From Bacillota bacterium (lineage in GTDB: Bacteria; Bacillota; Clostridia; Christensenellales; Aristaeellaceae), in assembly GCA_023421395.1 (NCBI GenBank), contig JAEZTL010000004.1:1-64000 (forward strand): a stretch of DNA of 64,000 bases, written 5' to 3'. Numbering within the stretch: the stretch's first letter is position 1; every line of letters begins with the position of its first letter. The notes below the pieces were generated by a model that saw only the letters and a list, made by a program, of their open reading frames with translations, searched no databases and was not told where the DNA came from. The translations under genes and the position numbers were made by a program. Shown here in pieces: positions 37,955 to 46,924 of this stretch.

Positions 37955-39493
37955 ATGGACAAGCCGGTTTTGCTCCGAATGACCGGGATCGACAAGTCCT
38001 TCGCGGGCGTTCGGGCGCTGAATCAGGTCGACTTCGAGGTGGGCAAGGGCGAAGTGCACGCGCTGATGGGCGAAAACGGCGCGGGCAAGTCGACGCTGAT
38101 GAAGGTGCTCACGGGCATCTACTCGAAGGACGCCGGGACCATCGAATTCGATGGAAAGGAAATCAACCCCAAGACCGCGCTGGACGCCCAGCGCGACGGC
38201 ATCAGCACCATTTATCAGGAGCTCAACCTCGTCCCGTTTCAGCGGGTCTACGAGAACGTCTACCTCGGCCGCGAACCCCGCACGAAACTGGGTACCATTG
38301 ACCGGAAGAAGATGATTGCCGATGCCGAGCATGTGCTCCAGGGCATGGGCATTTCCATTGACGTGGATGTACCGCTGAACAAATACTCCACGGCCATTCA
38401 ACAGATGGTCGCCATCGCCCGTGCGCTGACCATCAACGCAAAGCTCGTCATCATGGACGAACCTACGTCGTCGCTGGACACCAAGGAGGTCGAAGTGCTC
38501 TTCGGCGTGATCCAGAAGCTGGCCGCACAGGGCATTTCGGTCATCTTCATCAGCCATCGGCTGGAGGAGGTCTTCCGGATCTGCGAGCGCGTGACCATCC
38601 TGCGCAACGGCGAAGTTTCCGGTAAATTCCCCATCGGCGAGATTTCCATGCAGCAGCTGGTTTCGCTGATGATCGGGCGCGAGTACACGCAGACGCTGCG
38701 GCAGAAGGGCGCCTACGAGTTTTCGGATGCCGAGGTGCTGGCGGGGATGCGGCGCATCGAGCAGGGCGTCAAGCTGCGCGGCATCGACGTGGAGATCAAA
38801 AAGGGCGAGGTGCTGGGGCTGGCGGGCCTGCTGGGCTCCGGCCGGACCGAGCTCACCAAGGTGCTCTTCGGCGCGGAAATCCCGGACCGGGGCGAGGTGT
38901 TGTGGCTGGGCGGGCCGCTCAGGCTGCACGCGCCAAAGGACGCGATCCGCGCCGGCATGGGCTATTGCACCGAGGACCGCAAGGCCGAAGGCATCTACCC
39001 GCACCTGTCGGTGAAGGAGAACATCACCATCGCCATGCTGCCCCAGCTTTCAAGGGCCGGCGTGGTGTCTCCCAAAAAGCAGATGGAAATCGTGAACGCC
39101 TACATCAGCCGCCTCAAAATCAAGACCCCGTCGCCCGAGCAGCCCGTCCGCTTCCTGAGCGGCGGCAATCAGCAGAAGGTGCTGCTGGCCCGCTGGCTTT
39201 GCATGAACCCCAAGCTGGTCATCTTGGACGAGCCCACCCGCGGCATTGACGTGGGCACCAAGGCGGAGATCGAGCGGCTGATCCAGGAATTCGCGGGGAG
39301 CGGCATCAGCGTCCTCATGATCTCCTCGGAGATGGAGGAACTGGTGCGCAACTGCGACCGGATCGTCGTCATACGCGACGGCCGCAAGCTGGGCGAGCTG
39401 ATCAGCGACGAAATCTCGATGAACGGCATCATGGACACCATTGCCAAGAGCCACAGTGACCTGATCTCCGCGAAAGAGGAGGTGCTCGCATGA
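37955..39493 (+). CDS. Sugar ABC transporter ATPase (YtfR-like, two domains)
   Basis: The 512-residue protein has Walker A GENGAGKSTLMKVL and VIMDEPTSSLDTKEVEVL in the first domain, then a degenerate GLLGSGRTEL and LSGGNQQKVLLARWL with LVILDEPTRGIDVGTKAEIE in the second. The preceding gene encodes a YtfQ-like binding protein and the two following genes are permeases, so this is the YtfR position. It ends in a 4-nt overlap with the first permease gene. Confidence 0.93.
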   Translation: MDKPVLLRMTGIDKSFAGVRALNQVDFEVGKGEVHALMGENGAGKSTLMKVLTGIYSKDAGTIEFDGKEINPKTALDAQRDGISTIYQELNLVPFQRVYENVYLGREPRTKLGTIDRKKMIADAEHVLQGMGISIDVDVPLNKYSTAIQQMVAIARALTINAKLVIMDEPTSSLDTKEVEVLFGVIQKLAAQGISVIFISHRLEEVFRICERVTILRNGEVSGKFPIGEISMQQLVSLMIGREYTQTLRQKGAYEFSDAEVLAGMRRIEQGVKLRGIDVEIKKGEVLGLAGLLGSGRTELTKVLFGAEIPDRGEVLWLGGPLRLHAPKDAIRAGMGYCTEDRKAEGIYPHLSVKENITIAMLPQLSRAGVVSPKKQMEIVNAYISRLKIKTPSPEQPVRFLSGGNQQKVLLARWLCMNPKLVILDEPTRGIDVGTKAEIERLIQEFAGSGISVLMISSEMEELVRNCDRIVVIRDGRKLGELISDEISMNGIMDTIAKSHSDLISAKEEVLA

Positions 39494-40464
39494 TAAAGTC
39501 CGCCGAGACCGGCCGCAGCTATATTCAGGAGCGCGGCGGCCTGGTCGAACAGCTCAAGCGCTGGAGCGCGCTGATCATGCTGGCGGTGATCCTGCTCATC
39601 AACTCGATTTTTACCCAGAACTTCTTCTCGATCAGCGTCATCTGGACCATCATCACCCAGTGCTGCACGATCATCCTGACCGGCATGGGCATGACGATGG
39701 TCATTTCCACCGGCGGCATCGACATCTCGGTGGGCTCCGTACTGGCCGCGGCGGCGGTGTTCAACGCGATCTTCCTGCCGCTGGGCATCGTACCCGCGAT
39801 GCTGATCAGCCTGGTGCTGTGCGCGCTGATCGGGCTTGTCAACGGGTTCATGATCGGCAAGCTGAACGTGTCGCCCATGGTGGTGACGCTGGCGATGCTG
39901 ATTCTGGCCCGCGGCGTCGCCCAGGTGGTCAACGACGGCAAGATCATCTACCTGACCCAGTACACCGATTTCCTGGCCATCGGCCAGGGCAAGCTCTTCG
40001 GCGTCGTGCCGACGCAGATTCTGCCGATCGTGCTGGTGGCGGGCGCCATATTCTTCATCATGGAAAAGACCGCCTGGGGCCGCCGGATCCAGGCCGTCGG
40101 CGACAACCCCCGGGCGGCCCGGCTTTCGGGCCTCAATTCGGTGATGACGATCATTTCGGTCTACGTGGTCAGCGCGGTGCTTTCGGGCATCGCGGGCATC
40201 ATGCTCTCCAGCAAGGTCGGCGCGGCGGACGGCAATACGCTGGGTAAGCTCGCGGAGCTGGACGCCATCGCGGCCGTGGCCGTGGGCGGCACCAGCATGA
40301 GCGGCGGCCGCGCCAAGGTGATGGGTACGCTGGTCGGCGCGATCATCATGCAGCTGATCACCATCTCGATCGTCATGAACAACATTACCTACGAGTACGC
40401 GCAGGTGCTCAAGGCGGCCATCATCATCTTCGCCGTCTACATCCAGCGCGAGACGCGCGCGTGA
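39490..40464 (+). CDS. Sugar ABC transporter permease (YtfT-like)
   Basis: A 324-residue membrane protein with about nine helices. Motifs: GMGMTMVISTGGIDISVGSVLA and GLVNGFMIGKLNVSPMVVTLAMLILARGVAQVV, close to E. coli YtfT. ATG at 39490 overlaps the ATPase stop. It would form a heterodimer with the permease encoded next. Confidence 0.92.
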   Translation: MIKSAETGRSYIQERGGLVEQLKRWSALIMLAVILLINSIFTQNFFSISVIWTIITQCCTIILTGMGMTMVISTGGIDISVGSVLAAAAVFNAIFLPLGIVPAMLISLVLCALIGLVNGFMIGKLNVSPMVVTLAMLILARGVAQVVNDGKIIYLTQYTDFLAIGQGKLFGVVPTQILPIVLVAGAIFFIMEKTAWGRRIQAVGDNPRAARLSGLNSVMTIISVYVVSAVLSGIAGIMLSSKVGAADGNTLGKLAELDAIAAVAVGGTSMSGGRAKVMGTLVGAIIMQLITISIVMNNITYEYAQVLKAAIIIFAVYIQRETRA

Positions 40465-40477
40465 GGAGGTGCGGGCC

Positions 40478-41491
40478 ATGATCAGAAAGAAAAACCCTGT
40501 GCGCGCCGCGTACGACTGGTTCTACTCCAAGAATACGATCCTGGCGTTTTTGCTGCTGTTCACCCTGGCGAGCGTACTCTTCAGCGACCGCAAGTTCCTC
40601 TCGGTGGACTCGGTGCAGAACATCCTGCGCAAGGTGGCGTGCGACGGCGGCATCGTGGCGCTGGCGATGGCTTTTGTGATCATGATCGGGCAGATCGACC
40701 TTTCGGTTGGCTCGACGCTGGCGCTGTCGGGCGTGGTCGCGGCGATGGTCGCCAACACAGGTCACCCGGTGCTGGGCATCGCGGTCGGCCTCGCGACGGG
40801 CCTGGCCTCAGGCCTTCTGACCGGCTTCATGGTGGCCAAGATGAAGATCTCCTCGTGGATCGCTTCGCTGGCGATGATGCTGGCGCTCCGGGGAATCGTC
40901 TACCTGATCACCGACCAGCGGCCGGTGACGATCGAAAGCCCGGCCATTCTGTGGTTCGGCCGAACCAAGCTCTTTGATTTCAGCATTCTGATCTTCATTT
41001 ATCTGGCGCTGGTGCTCGTGTGCATGTTCGTCAGCCGGCACACGAGGCTGGGCACGGCGCTCTACGCCGTGGGCGGCAACGAGGAAGCGGCACGGATGAT
41101 GGGCCTCAAGGTGGATTCGGTCAAGATTGCCGCTTACGCCATCTGCGGGCTTTTGTGCGCGGTGGCGGGCATTCTGCTCTCGGGGCGGCTGCGCACCGCG
41201 CAGGCCACCGCCGGCGTATCATGGGAGACCTTCGCCATCGCGGGCTGCGCGCTGGGCGGCGTCAAGCTGACCGGCGGCGAGGGCAAGTTCAGCGGCGTCA
41301 TGTTCGGTACGCTGATCATCGTGGTCATCAACACAATGTTCAATTATTCGACCAACATCAACACCTGGTGGCAGAATATCCTGATGGGCGTTCTGGTCAT
41401 GATTTCGGTCGGAATGCAGACCGACGTGATCTCCCAGCAACTCAGGCGCCTGAGCCGGAAGCCCGGCGCCGCCGGGGCGGGCAATACTTGA
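40478..41491 (+). CDS. Sugar ABC transporter permease (YjfF-like)
   Basis: The 337-residue membrane protein starts at ATG 40478, after GAGGAGG at 7 nt. Motifs: MAFVIMIGQIDLSVGSTLALSG and LASGLLTGFMVAKMKISSWIASLAMMLALRG. A second permease gene is the layout of YtfT-YjfF. It is followed 16 nt on by the SIS-domain gene. Confidence 0.92.
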   Translation: MIRKKNPVRAAYDWFYSKNTILAFLLLFTLASVLFSDRKFLSVDSVQNILRKVACDGGIVALAMAFVIMIGQIDLSVGSTLALSGVVAAMVANTGHPVLGIAVGLATGLASGLLTGFMVAKMKISSWIASLAMMLALRGIVYLITDQRPVTIESPAILWFGRTKLFDFSILIFIYLALVLVCMFVSRHTRLGTALYAVGGNEEAARMMGLKVDSVKIAAYAICGLLCAVAGILLSGRLRTAQATAGVSWETFAIAGCALGGVKLTGGEGKFSGVMFGTLIIVVINTMFNYSTNINTWWQNILMGVLVMISVGMQTDVISQQLRRLSRKPGAAGAGNT

Positions 41492-41507
41492 AACGGAGGA
41501 TAGACCG

Positions 41508-42110
41508 ATGGATTCTATTGAAACCTACCGCAAGCTGACCCAGGCCATCGTGGAGGAGCACGCGAAGGTGTTCGGCCTTCTCGATATGGCGCAGCTCAAG
41601 GCCTTCGTAGACGCGATCGTCAAGGCGAACAACATTTTCGTGTACGGCTCCGGGCGCGAGGGCATCTCCATGCGCGGCTTCGCGATGCGGCTGTCGCACT
41701 TGGGCAAGCGGACCTTCTGGCTCTTTGATGACACCACCATCGGCATGCACGAAGGAGACCTGTTCATCCTCACCGACGGCCGCGGCGACGTGGGCATCCA
41801 CCGCTATTTCGTGAAGCGCGCCCACGAATCGGGCGCGAAGATCGCGATGATCACCGGGCTTCCCGAGGGGAACCTCGCCAAGACCTACGCGGACCTGATC
41901 CTCTTCGTACACTCGACGGTCTACCTGGACGAAAAGTCGATGGGACCGGACGCGCCGCGCCAGCACGACGTGGTGCCCACCGTGCAGCCGATGGGCAACC
42001 AGTACGAGCAGCATCTCTACCTCCTGATGGATGTGGTCGCCATCCTGGTCAAGGACGCGCTGGGTCAGACCTACGAGGACATGGAGGCCCGCCACCGCAA
42101 CATCGAGTAG
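41508..42110 (+). CDS. SIS-domain protein, 6-phospho-3-hexuloisomerase-like
   Basis: The 200-residue protein has the SIS sugar-phosphate fold: NNIFVYGSGREGISMRGFAMRLSHLGKRTFW near the N-terminus, and the second half MGPDAPRQHDVVPTVQPMGNQYEQHLYLLMDVVAILV, as in HxlB-type proteins. HxlB isomerises 3-hexulose 6-phosphate to fructose 6-phosphate, but no partner synthase is in the window. Related proteins serve as sugar-phosphate isomerases in other pathways. Here it follows the transporter, so it probably acts on the imported sugar after phosphorylation. Confidence 0.8.
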   Translation: MDSIETYRKLTQAIVEEHAKVFGLLDMAQLKAFVDAIVKANNIFVYGSGREGISMRGFAMRLSHLGKRTFWLFDDTTIGMHEGDLFILTDGRGDVGIHRYFVKRAHESGAKIAMITGLPEGNLAKTYADLILFVHSTVYLDEKSMGPDAPRQHDVVPTVQPMGNQYEQHLYLLMDVVAILVKDALGQTYEDMEARHRNIE

Positions 42111-42177
42111 CTGAATCGACAGACGAGCGGGCGGCGGGCATGAGGCCCGCCGCCCGCGACATGATGGAGGCGCGAGC

Positions 42178-43131
42178 ATGGCCAAGATGATTCACTCGGC
42201 GGCGGGGCCGATCTCCACGGACGCGCTGGGCCAGACGCTGACCCACGAGCACGTGGTCAGCGCAAACTGGAACATGCGCATGTGCTACCCGGAGTGGTTC
42301 GACCGGGAGGAGTTTCTGAACTACGCGACGGAGGACATCGGCCGCACAAAGGCGCTGGGCGTCCGAACGATGGTGGACGTCACGCCGGTATGCCTGGGCC
42401 GCGATACGGCCATCGTGCGCGAGGTCGCCCTGCGCACCGGCATGCAGATCATCTGCGCCACAGGCTTTTTCCATACCGAAAACCAGTGGATGTTTGGCCG
42501 GAGCACGTCAAGCTTTCTCCACTGTTTGATGACCGACATCGAGCGGGGCCTCGACGGCACCGGCGTCAAGCCCGGCATCATCAAGTGCTGCACCGACCGG
42601 ATGGGCGTCACACCCATCAACGAAAGGCTGCTGGAGGCGTCCGCCATCGCCGCCAAGGAGAGCGGCCTGCCGGTGGCGACCCACGCCACCCACCGAAACG
42701 ACAGCGCGCAGCGCCAGCTGGACGTGCTGGAAAAGCACGGAATCCCGATGAATCGCGTGGTCATCGGCCACTGCGGCGACACCAACGACGTGGACTTCCT
42801 CGAAAAAATCCTGCGCCGGGGCTGCTACATCGGCCTCGACCGCTTTGGAGACGACGCGAAGAACCCGCTGGAAAACCGCGTCGAAACCCTGCTGACGCTT
42901 TGCCGGCGCGGGTGGCTCGAGCGGCTGCTCATCTCTCACGACTATGTCAGCTTCGTGGACATCGGCCCCTTCGAGTGGCGCTTTGAGCGGGAGAAGGATC
43001 CGGACGACGCGCGCTACAACAACCGCTTTATCCACCGGTACGCGCTGCCGCTGATGCGGCAAAAGGGCTTTCCCGAGGAGAGCATCGAGCGGCTCCTCGT
43101 GGGCAATCCCCGCGCGTTCTTCGAGGCGTAG
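42178..43131 (+). CDS. Phosphotriesterase-family metal-dependent hydrolase
   Basis: The 317-residue protein has the two-metal site of the PTE family: THEH (His23, His25), a carbamylated lysine candidate in GIIKCC, HATH, the His of VVIGHCGD, and Asp in LLISHDYVSF. Relatives include lactonases for sugar acids and acylated sugars, and true phosphotriesterases. The nearby dehydrogenases and importer suggest a sugar lactone, but that is inference. GATGGAGG precedes ATG 42178. Confidence 0.85.
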   Translation: MAKMIHSAAGPISTDALGQTLTHEHVVSANWNMRMCYPEWFDREEFLNYATEDIGRTKALGVRTMVDVTPVCLGRDTAIVREVALRTGMQIICATGFFHTENQWMFGRSTSSFLHCLMTDIERGLDGTGVKPGIIKCCTDRMGVTPINERLLEASAIAAKESGLPVATHATHRNDSAQRQLDVLEKHGIPMNRVVIGHCGDTNDVDFLEKILRRGCYIGLDRFGDDAKNPLENRVETLLTLCRRGWLERLLISHDYVSFVDIGPFEWRFEREKDPDDARYNNRFIHRYALPLMRQKGFPEESIERLLVGNPRAFFEA

Positions 43132-43194
43132 CGGCGCTGGCGCTTCGCCGGAGCGCGTGGTATACTTTAGAAAAATCTCCGAAGGAGGCGCTTC

Positions 43195-45852
43195 ATGGGG
43201 GCGATTCCAAAACCGGAGCATCCGCGCCCGGACCTGATGCGCGGGCATTGGCTGAACCTCAACGGGACTTGGGATTTCCGGCTGTTTCCGACGGGGGAGG
43301 AGGCGGCGGAAACTGAATTTTCCGCGCGGCGGGGCCGATACGGCGCGGCCATCACCGTGCCCTTTTCCTGGGCCGACGCGCTTTCCGGCGTCGGGCGGGA
43401 CGAGCCGGGTACCGGCTGGTATGCGCGGCGCGCGCGGTTTGACGCGAAGGGGCGCGTCTTTCTATGCTTCGGCGCGGTGGACTACGAGTGCGAGGCCTAC
43501 GTCAACGGCCGGTTTGCCGGAGCGCACCGCGGCGGCTACACGCCCTTTGGCTTTGATGTCACCGATTTTTGGCGGACGGGCGAGGACAACCTGATCGAGG
43601 TTCGCGCGCGGGATCAGCGCCGGCCGTGCCAGACCACCGGCAAGCAGCTCTACGCCGAGATCGCGGGCATCTGGCAGACCGTGTGGCTGGAGGAGCGGCC
43701 CGCCGCCTGGCTGGACGACCTGTTCTTTGAGACGCGCTGCGACGGCGGCGTGACCCTTCGGGCGGGGGTGCAGGCGGGCGCCGCGGGCGAGGCGCGGCTT
43801 GAGGCCGCCTTCGCGGGGCGTACCTTCGCCTGCGACTGCGCCCTTACGCAGGGGAGAAACGAGATTGAGCTCAGCTTCCGGGTGGAGGATCCCCGGCTGT
43901 GGTCGCCGGAGGACCCGCACCTCTACGAGGGCGCGGTGACGCTTTCGTCCGCGTACGGGGAGGACCGCGCCCGGAGCTACTTCGGCATCCGCGAGATCGC
44001 CGCCCGGTGCTTTGACGGGCGCGAATATCCCTGGATCACCCTCAACGGGAAGCCCGTCTACCTTTGCGGCGCGCTGGATCAGGCGGTTTACGCCCGGGGC
44101 GGCTTTACCGCCGAGGGCGAGCGCGTGTTTGAGGACGAGGCCTGGCGCATGAAACGGCTGGGGCTCAACCTGGTGCGCTTCCACATCAAGCCGGAGGAGC
44201 CCCGGATGCTCTACCACATGGACAAGGCCGGCATGATGGTGATGGAGGATATGCCCTGTTTCTGGGGCGAGCCGGACGAGGAGGCCCGGGCCGCCTACGA
44301 GGGCGAGATGCGCGAGGTGCTGCTGCGCGACCGCAGCCACCCGTCGATCATTTCGTTCGTGATCTTTAACGAGACATGGGGGCTCTTCCACTTCGAGGGG
44401 GGCGAAAAGGCGTACCGCGCCGAGACGCAGAACTGGGTGCGCCGGATGTTTGCCCGCGCCAAGCGCCTTGACCCCACCCGCCTGATCGAAGACAATTCCG
44501 CCTGCAATTACGATCATGTGCTGACCGATCTCAACACCTGGCACTTCTACATCAACGGCTACCAGCCGCTGCGCGAGCACGTGGACCGCGTCGTGCGCGA
44601 AACCTACGAGGGCTCCGCCTTTAATTACACCGGCGGTGCGCGGCAGGGCCGCGAACCGCTGATGGTGAGCGAGTGCGGCATGGTCTGGGGCGTGGACGGC
44701 TCCGCCGGGGATAGCGACATCGCCTGGCAGTACCGGTACATGCTCAACGAATTTCGGCTGCACGAGAAGCTGTGCGGCTTCGTGTTCACCGAGTTCCGGG
44801 ACGTTGTCAACGAGTTCAATGGCTACTACCGCATGGACGGCCGGGACAAGGATTTCGGCTATGGCGATCTCTGCCGCGGCATGACGCTCCGGGACTTGCA
44901 TGCCCAGGATTTCGTCGCCATCGACGCGCCGCCCTGCCGGACGGTCCGGGCGGGCGAGGCGGTGCTTCTGCCGCTGGCGCTTTCAAGCTTTTCCGGCCGG
45001 GGCGGGGAGGGGGCTCGAATCGCCTGGGCGCTCTGGCACGACGCGCCCGACGGGCGCGTCGTAACGGAGAGGGGAGAACGCCCGATCGGCGGCTTTGGAC
45101 TGGGCGTCACGGCCCTCGAGCCGCTGACGCTCATCATGCCGGAGGCGGATGCGGCGGCGGTCTGTTCTGTCTGGCTTCTGGACGCCCGGGGCCGCGTGGT
45201 CTCGCGGAACTTTACCGCCTTCGACGTCCGGAAACCGGCGCCCGATCCGCAACTTTTGCCGCTGGGCAATCCGGTGGAGGACCGGTTCCCAGTCTCCTGG
45301 ACGGCGCTGGACGGCGAAAAACTGTGCTTCGGCGGCTCCGGTGAAGCGCGGTTCCGGGTACGGCTGCCGGGCGGCGCCTGCCCGGACGGGCTGGAGCTTC
45401 TGTTTGAGGCGGGCGCCAAGCGCGTGCTCGCCAGGGATTCGCGCGAAACGGCGGAGGCGCTGGATCCGCTCCGGTTCTTTCAGGACCCCAAGAGCCTGGT
45501 GGACCGCGGCGCGTTCCCCAACTCCTACTTCATGACCGACGAGGAACCCTACCCCTCGGCGGTGGAGGTTTTCGCGGGGGGTGAGCGACTCGGGCGCTTC
45601 GAGCTCCCCAACGACCCGGCGGACGCCCGGGGCATACTGAGCTGGCACGCGCAGAAGGACGACCGGAAGCTGGACGAGGCGGGCTCCTACGGATACCTGA
45701 TCCGGGCCCCGCTGCCCAGCCGGATCGTCCCCGCGCTGTGGCGGGACGGGGCGGTCGACATCGTTCTCCGGGTGACGTGCGGCGGGGGTCTGGCCCTCTA
45801 CGGACGCCACGCGGGGCGGTACGCGCTGGCTCCGGCCATCCGGATGATTTGA
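43195..45852 (+). CDS. Glycoside hydrolase family 2 protein
   Basis: This 885-residue protein has the GH2 layout: an N-terminal sugar-binding domain (WLNLNGTWDFRLFPTG), an immunoglobulin-like domain (PRLWSPEDPHLYEG), and a TIM barrel. The acid/base is Glu393 in IFNETWGLF and the nucleophile Glu493 in VSECGMVWG; the 100-residue distance fits GH2. No signal peptide is seen, so it would act inside on imported material. GH2 includes galactosidases, mannosidases, glucuronidases and galactofuranosidases; the specificity is unknown. An extra C-terminal region of about 300 residues lies after the barrel. A weak -10 box (TATACT, 43161) hints at an internal promoter. Confidence 0.9.
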   Translation: MGAIPKPEHPRPDLMRGHWLNLNGTWDFRLFPTGEEAAETEFSARRGRYGAAITVPFSWADALSGVGRDEPGTGWYARRARFDAKGRVFLCFGAVDYECEAYVNGRFAGAHRGGYTPFGFDVTDFWRTGEDNLIEVRARDQRRPCQTTGKQLYAEIAGIWQTVWLEERPAAWLDDLFFETRCDGGVTLRAGVQAGAAGEARLEAAFAGRTFACDCALTQGRNEIELSFRVEDPRLWSPEDPHLYEGAVTLSSAYGEDRARSYFGIREIAARCFDGREYPWITLNGKPVYLCGALDQAVYARGGFTAEGERVFEDEAWRMKRLGLNLVRFHIKPEEPRMLYHMDKAGMMVMEDMPCFWGEPDEEARAAYEGEMREVLLRDRSHPSIISFVIFNETWGLFHFEGGEKAYRAETQNWVRRMFARAKRLDPTRLIEDNSACNYDHVLTDLNTWHFYINGYQPLREHVDRVVRETYEGSAFNYTGGARQGREPLMVSECGMVWGVDGSAGDSDIAWQYRYMLNEFRLHEKLCGFVFTEFRDVVNEFNGYYRMDGRDKDFGYGDLCRGMTLRDLHAQDFVAIDAPPCRTVRAGEAVLLPLALSSFSGRGGEGARIAWALWHDAPDGRVVTERGERPIGGFGLGVTALEPLTLIMPEADAAAVCSVWLLDARGRVVSRNFTAFDVRKPAPDPQLLPLGNPVEDRFPVSWTALDGEKLCFGGSGEARFRVRLPGGACPDGLELLFEAGAKRVLARDSRETAEALDPLRFFQDPKSLVDRGAFPNSYFMTDEEPYPSAVEVFAGGERLGRFELPNDPADARGILSWHAQKDDRKLDEAGSYGYLIRAPLPSRIVPALWRDGAVDIVLRVTCGGGLALYGRHAGRYALAPAIRMI

Positions 45853-45870
45853 CAAAAGGAGAGGATTTCC

Positions 45871-46905
45871 GTGAAGGCGCTGGTCATGGAAAAGTACAAG
45901 GAGTTCACGTACAAGGAGGTGCCCGCGCCGTCGCCCAAGGCGGACGAGGTGCTGGTTCGGGTCAGAGCGTGCGCGGTCTGCGGCAGCGACGTGCACGGCA
46001 TGGACGGCTCTACCGGCCGCCGCCGGCCGCCGGTGATCATGGGGCACGAGGCCGCCGGTGAGATTGAGGCCGTGGGCGGCGCGGTGAGGGATTTTAAGCC
46101 CGGCGACCGCGTGACGTTTGATTCCACCATCTATTGCGGCAAATGCGGCATGTGCCTTTCGGGCAATGTCAACCTCTGCGCGAACCGGCGCGTGCTGGGC
46201 GTCTCCTGCGAGGAATACCGCATGGACGGCGCTTTTGCCGAGTACGTGGCGGTGCCGGAGCGCGTTCTGTACCGCCTGCCGGACGGGGTGACGTACCGCC
46301 AGGCCGCCATGGTCGAACCGCTTTCGATCGCCTACCACGCCGCGACCCGCACGGCCATCGAGCCGGGCATGGCGGTGGTGATCCTGGGCGTGGGCACCAT
46401 TGGCATGCTCACCATGCAGGTGGTCCGCAGCTTTGGCGCGGAAACGGTGATCGCCGTCGATATCGACGACAAACGGCTGAAAACGGCGCTGGAAAACGGC
46501 GCCACCGCCGCGGTCAACTCCAAGGATGAGGGCGCCCTCGGGCAGATTCTGGCGCTGACGAAGGACGGGCGCGGCGCGGATGTGGCCATTGACGCCACCG
46601 GCATCGGCCCGACGGTCAACCTGTGCCTCAAGGCGGTGGCCCTCAACGGCAAGGTGGTCCTGATCGGCAACCTGGCGCAGACGATCGACTTCCCGCTGCA
46701 GTGGGTCGTGACGCGGCAGATCAGCATCTTCGGAAGCTGTGCCTCCGCCGGGGAGTACGGAAAGTGCCTGGAGCTGATCGCCGGGGGCAAGGTGGATGTC
46801 GACGCCATGATCTCGAAGGCCGTGCCGCTCTCGGAAGGCAACGAGTGGCTGAACCGCCTGTATAACCGCGAAGAAGGCCTCTACAAGGTCGTGCTGATCC
46901 CGTAG
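45871..46905 (+). CDS. Zinc-dependent alcohol/polyol dehydrogenase (sorbitol dehydrogenase type)
   Basis: The 344-residue protein has Cys in ACAVCGSDVHG and the pair GHEAAGE, as catalytic-zinc ligands. The structural zinc loop has four cysteines (CGKCGMCLSGNVNLC), and the Rossmann motif is VILGVGTIGMLTMQVV. The start is GTG 45871 after AGGAGAGG. This class oxidises polyols, sugars or sugar acids with NAD(P). It follows the GH2 gene by 18 nt and precedes a Gfo/Idh oxidoreductase by 19 nt. Confidence 0.9.
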   Translation: MKALVMEKYKEFTYKEVPAPSPKADEVLVRVRACAVCGSDVHGMDGSTGRRRPPVIMGHEAAGEIEAVGGAVRDFKPGDRVTFDSTIYCGKCGMCLSGNVNLCANRRVLGVSCEEYRMDGAFAEYVAVPERVLYRLPDGVTYRQAAMVEPLSIAYHAATRTAIEPGMAVVILGVGTIGMLTMQVVRSFGAETVIAVDIDDKRLKTALENGATAAVNSKDEGALGQILALTKDGRGADVAIDATGIGPTVNLCLKAVALNGKVVLIGNLAQTIDFPLQWVVTRQISIFGSCASAGEYGKCLELIAGGKVDVDAMISKAVPLSEGNEWLNRLYNREEGLYKVVLIP

Positions 46906-46924
46906 GGGAGAGGAGGAGAACGCC

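Noticed and set aside
41508..42110. A complete ribulose-monophosphate formaldehyde pathway from the HxlB-like gene
   Set aside because: No hexulose-6-phosphate synthase (HxlA) was found nearby, and SIS proteins of this size serve many sugar phosphates.
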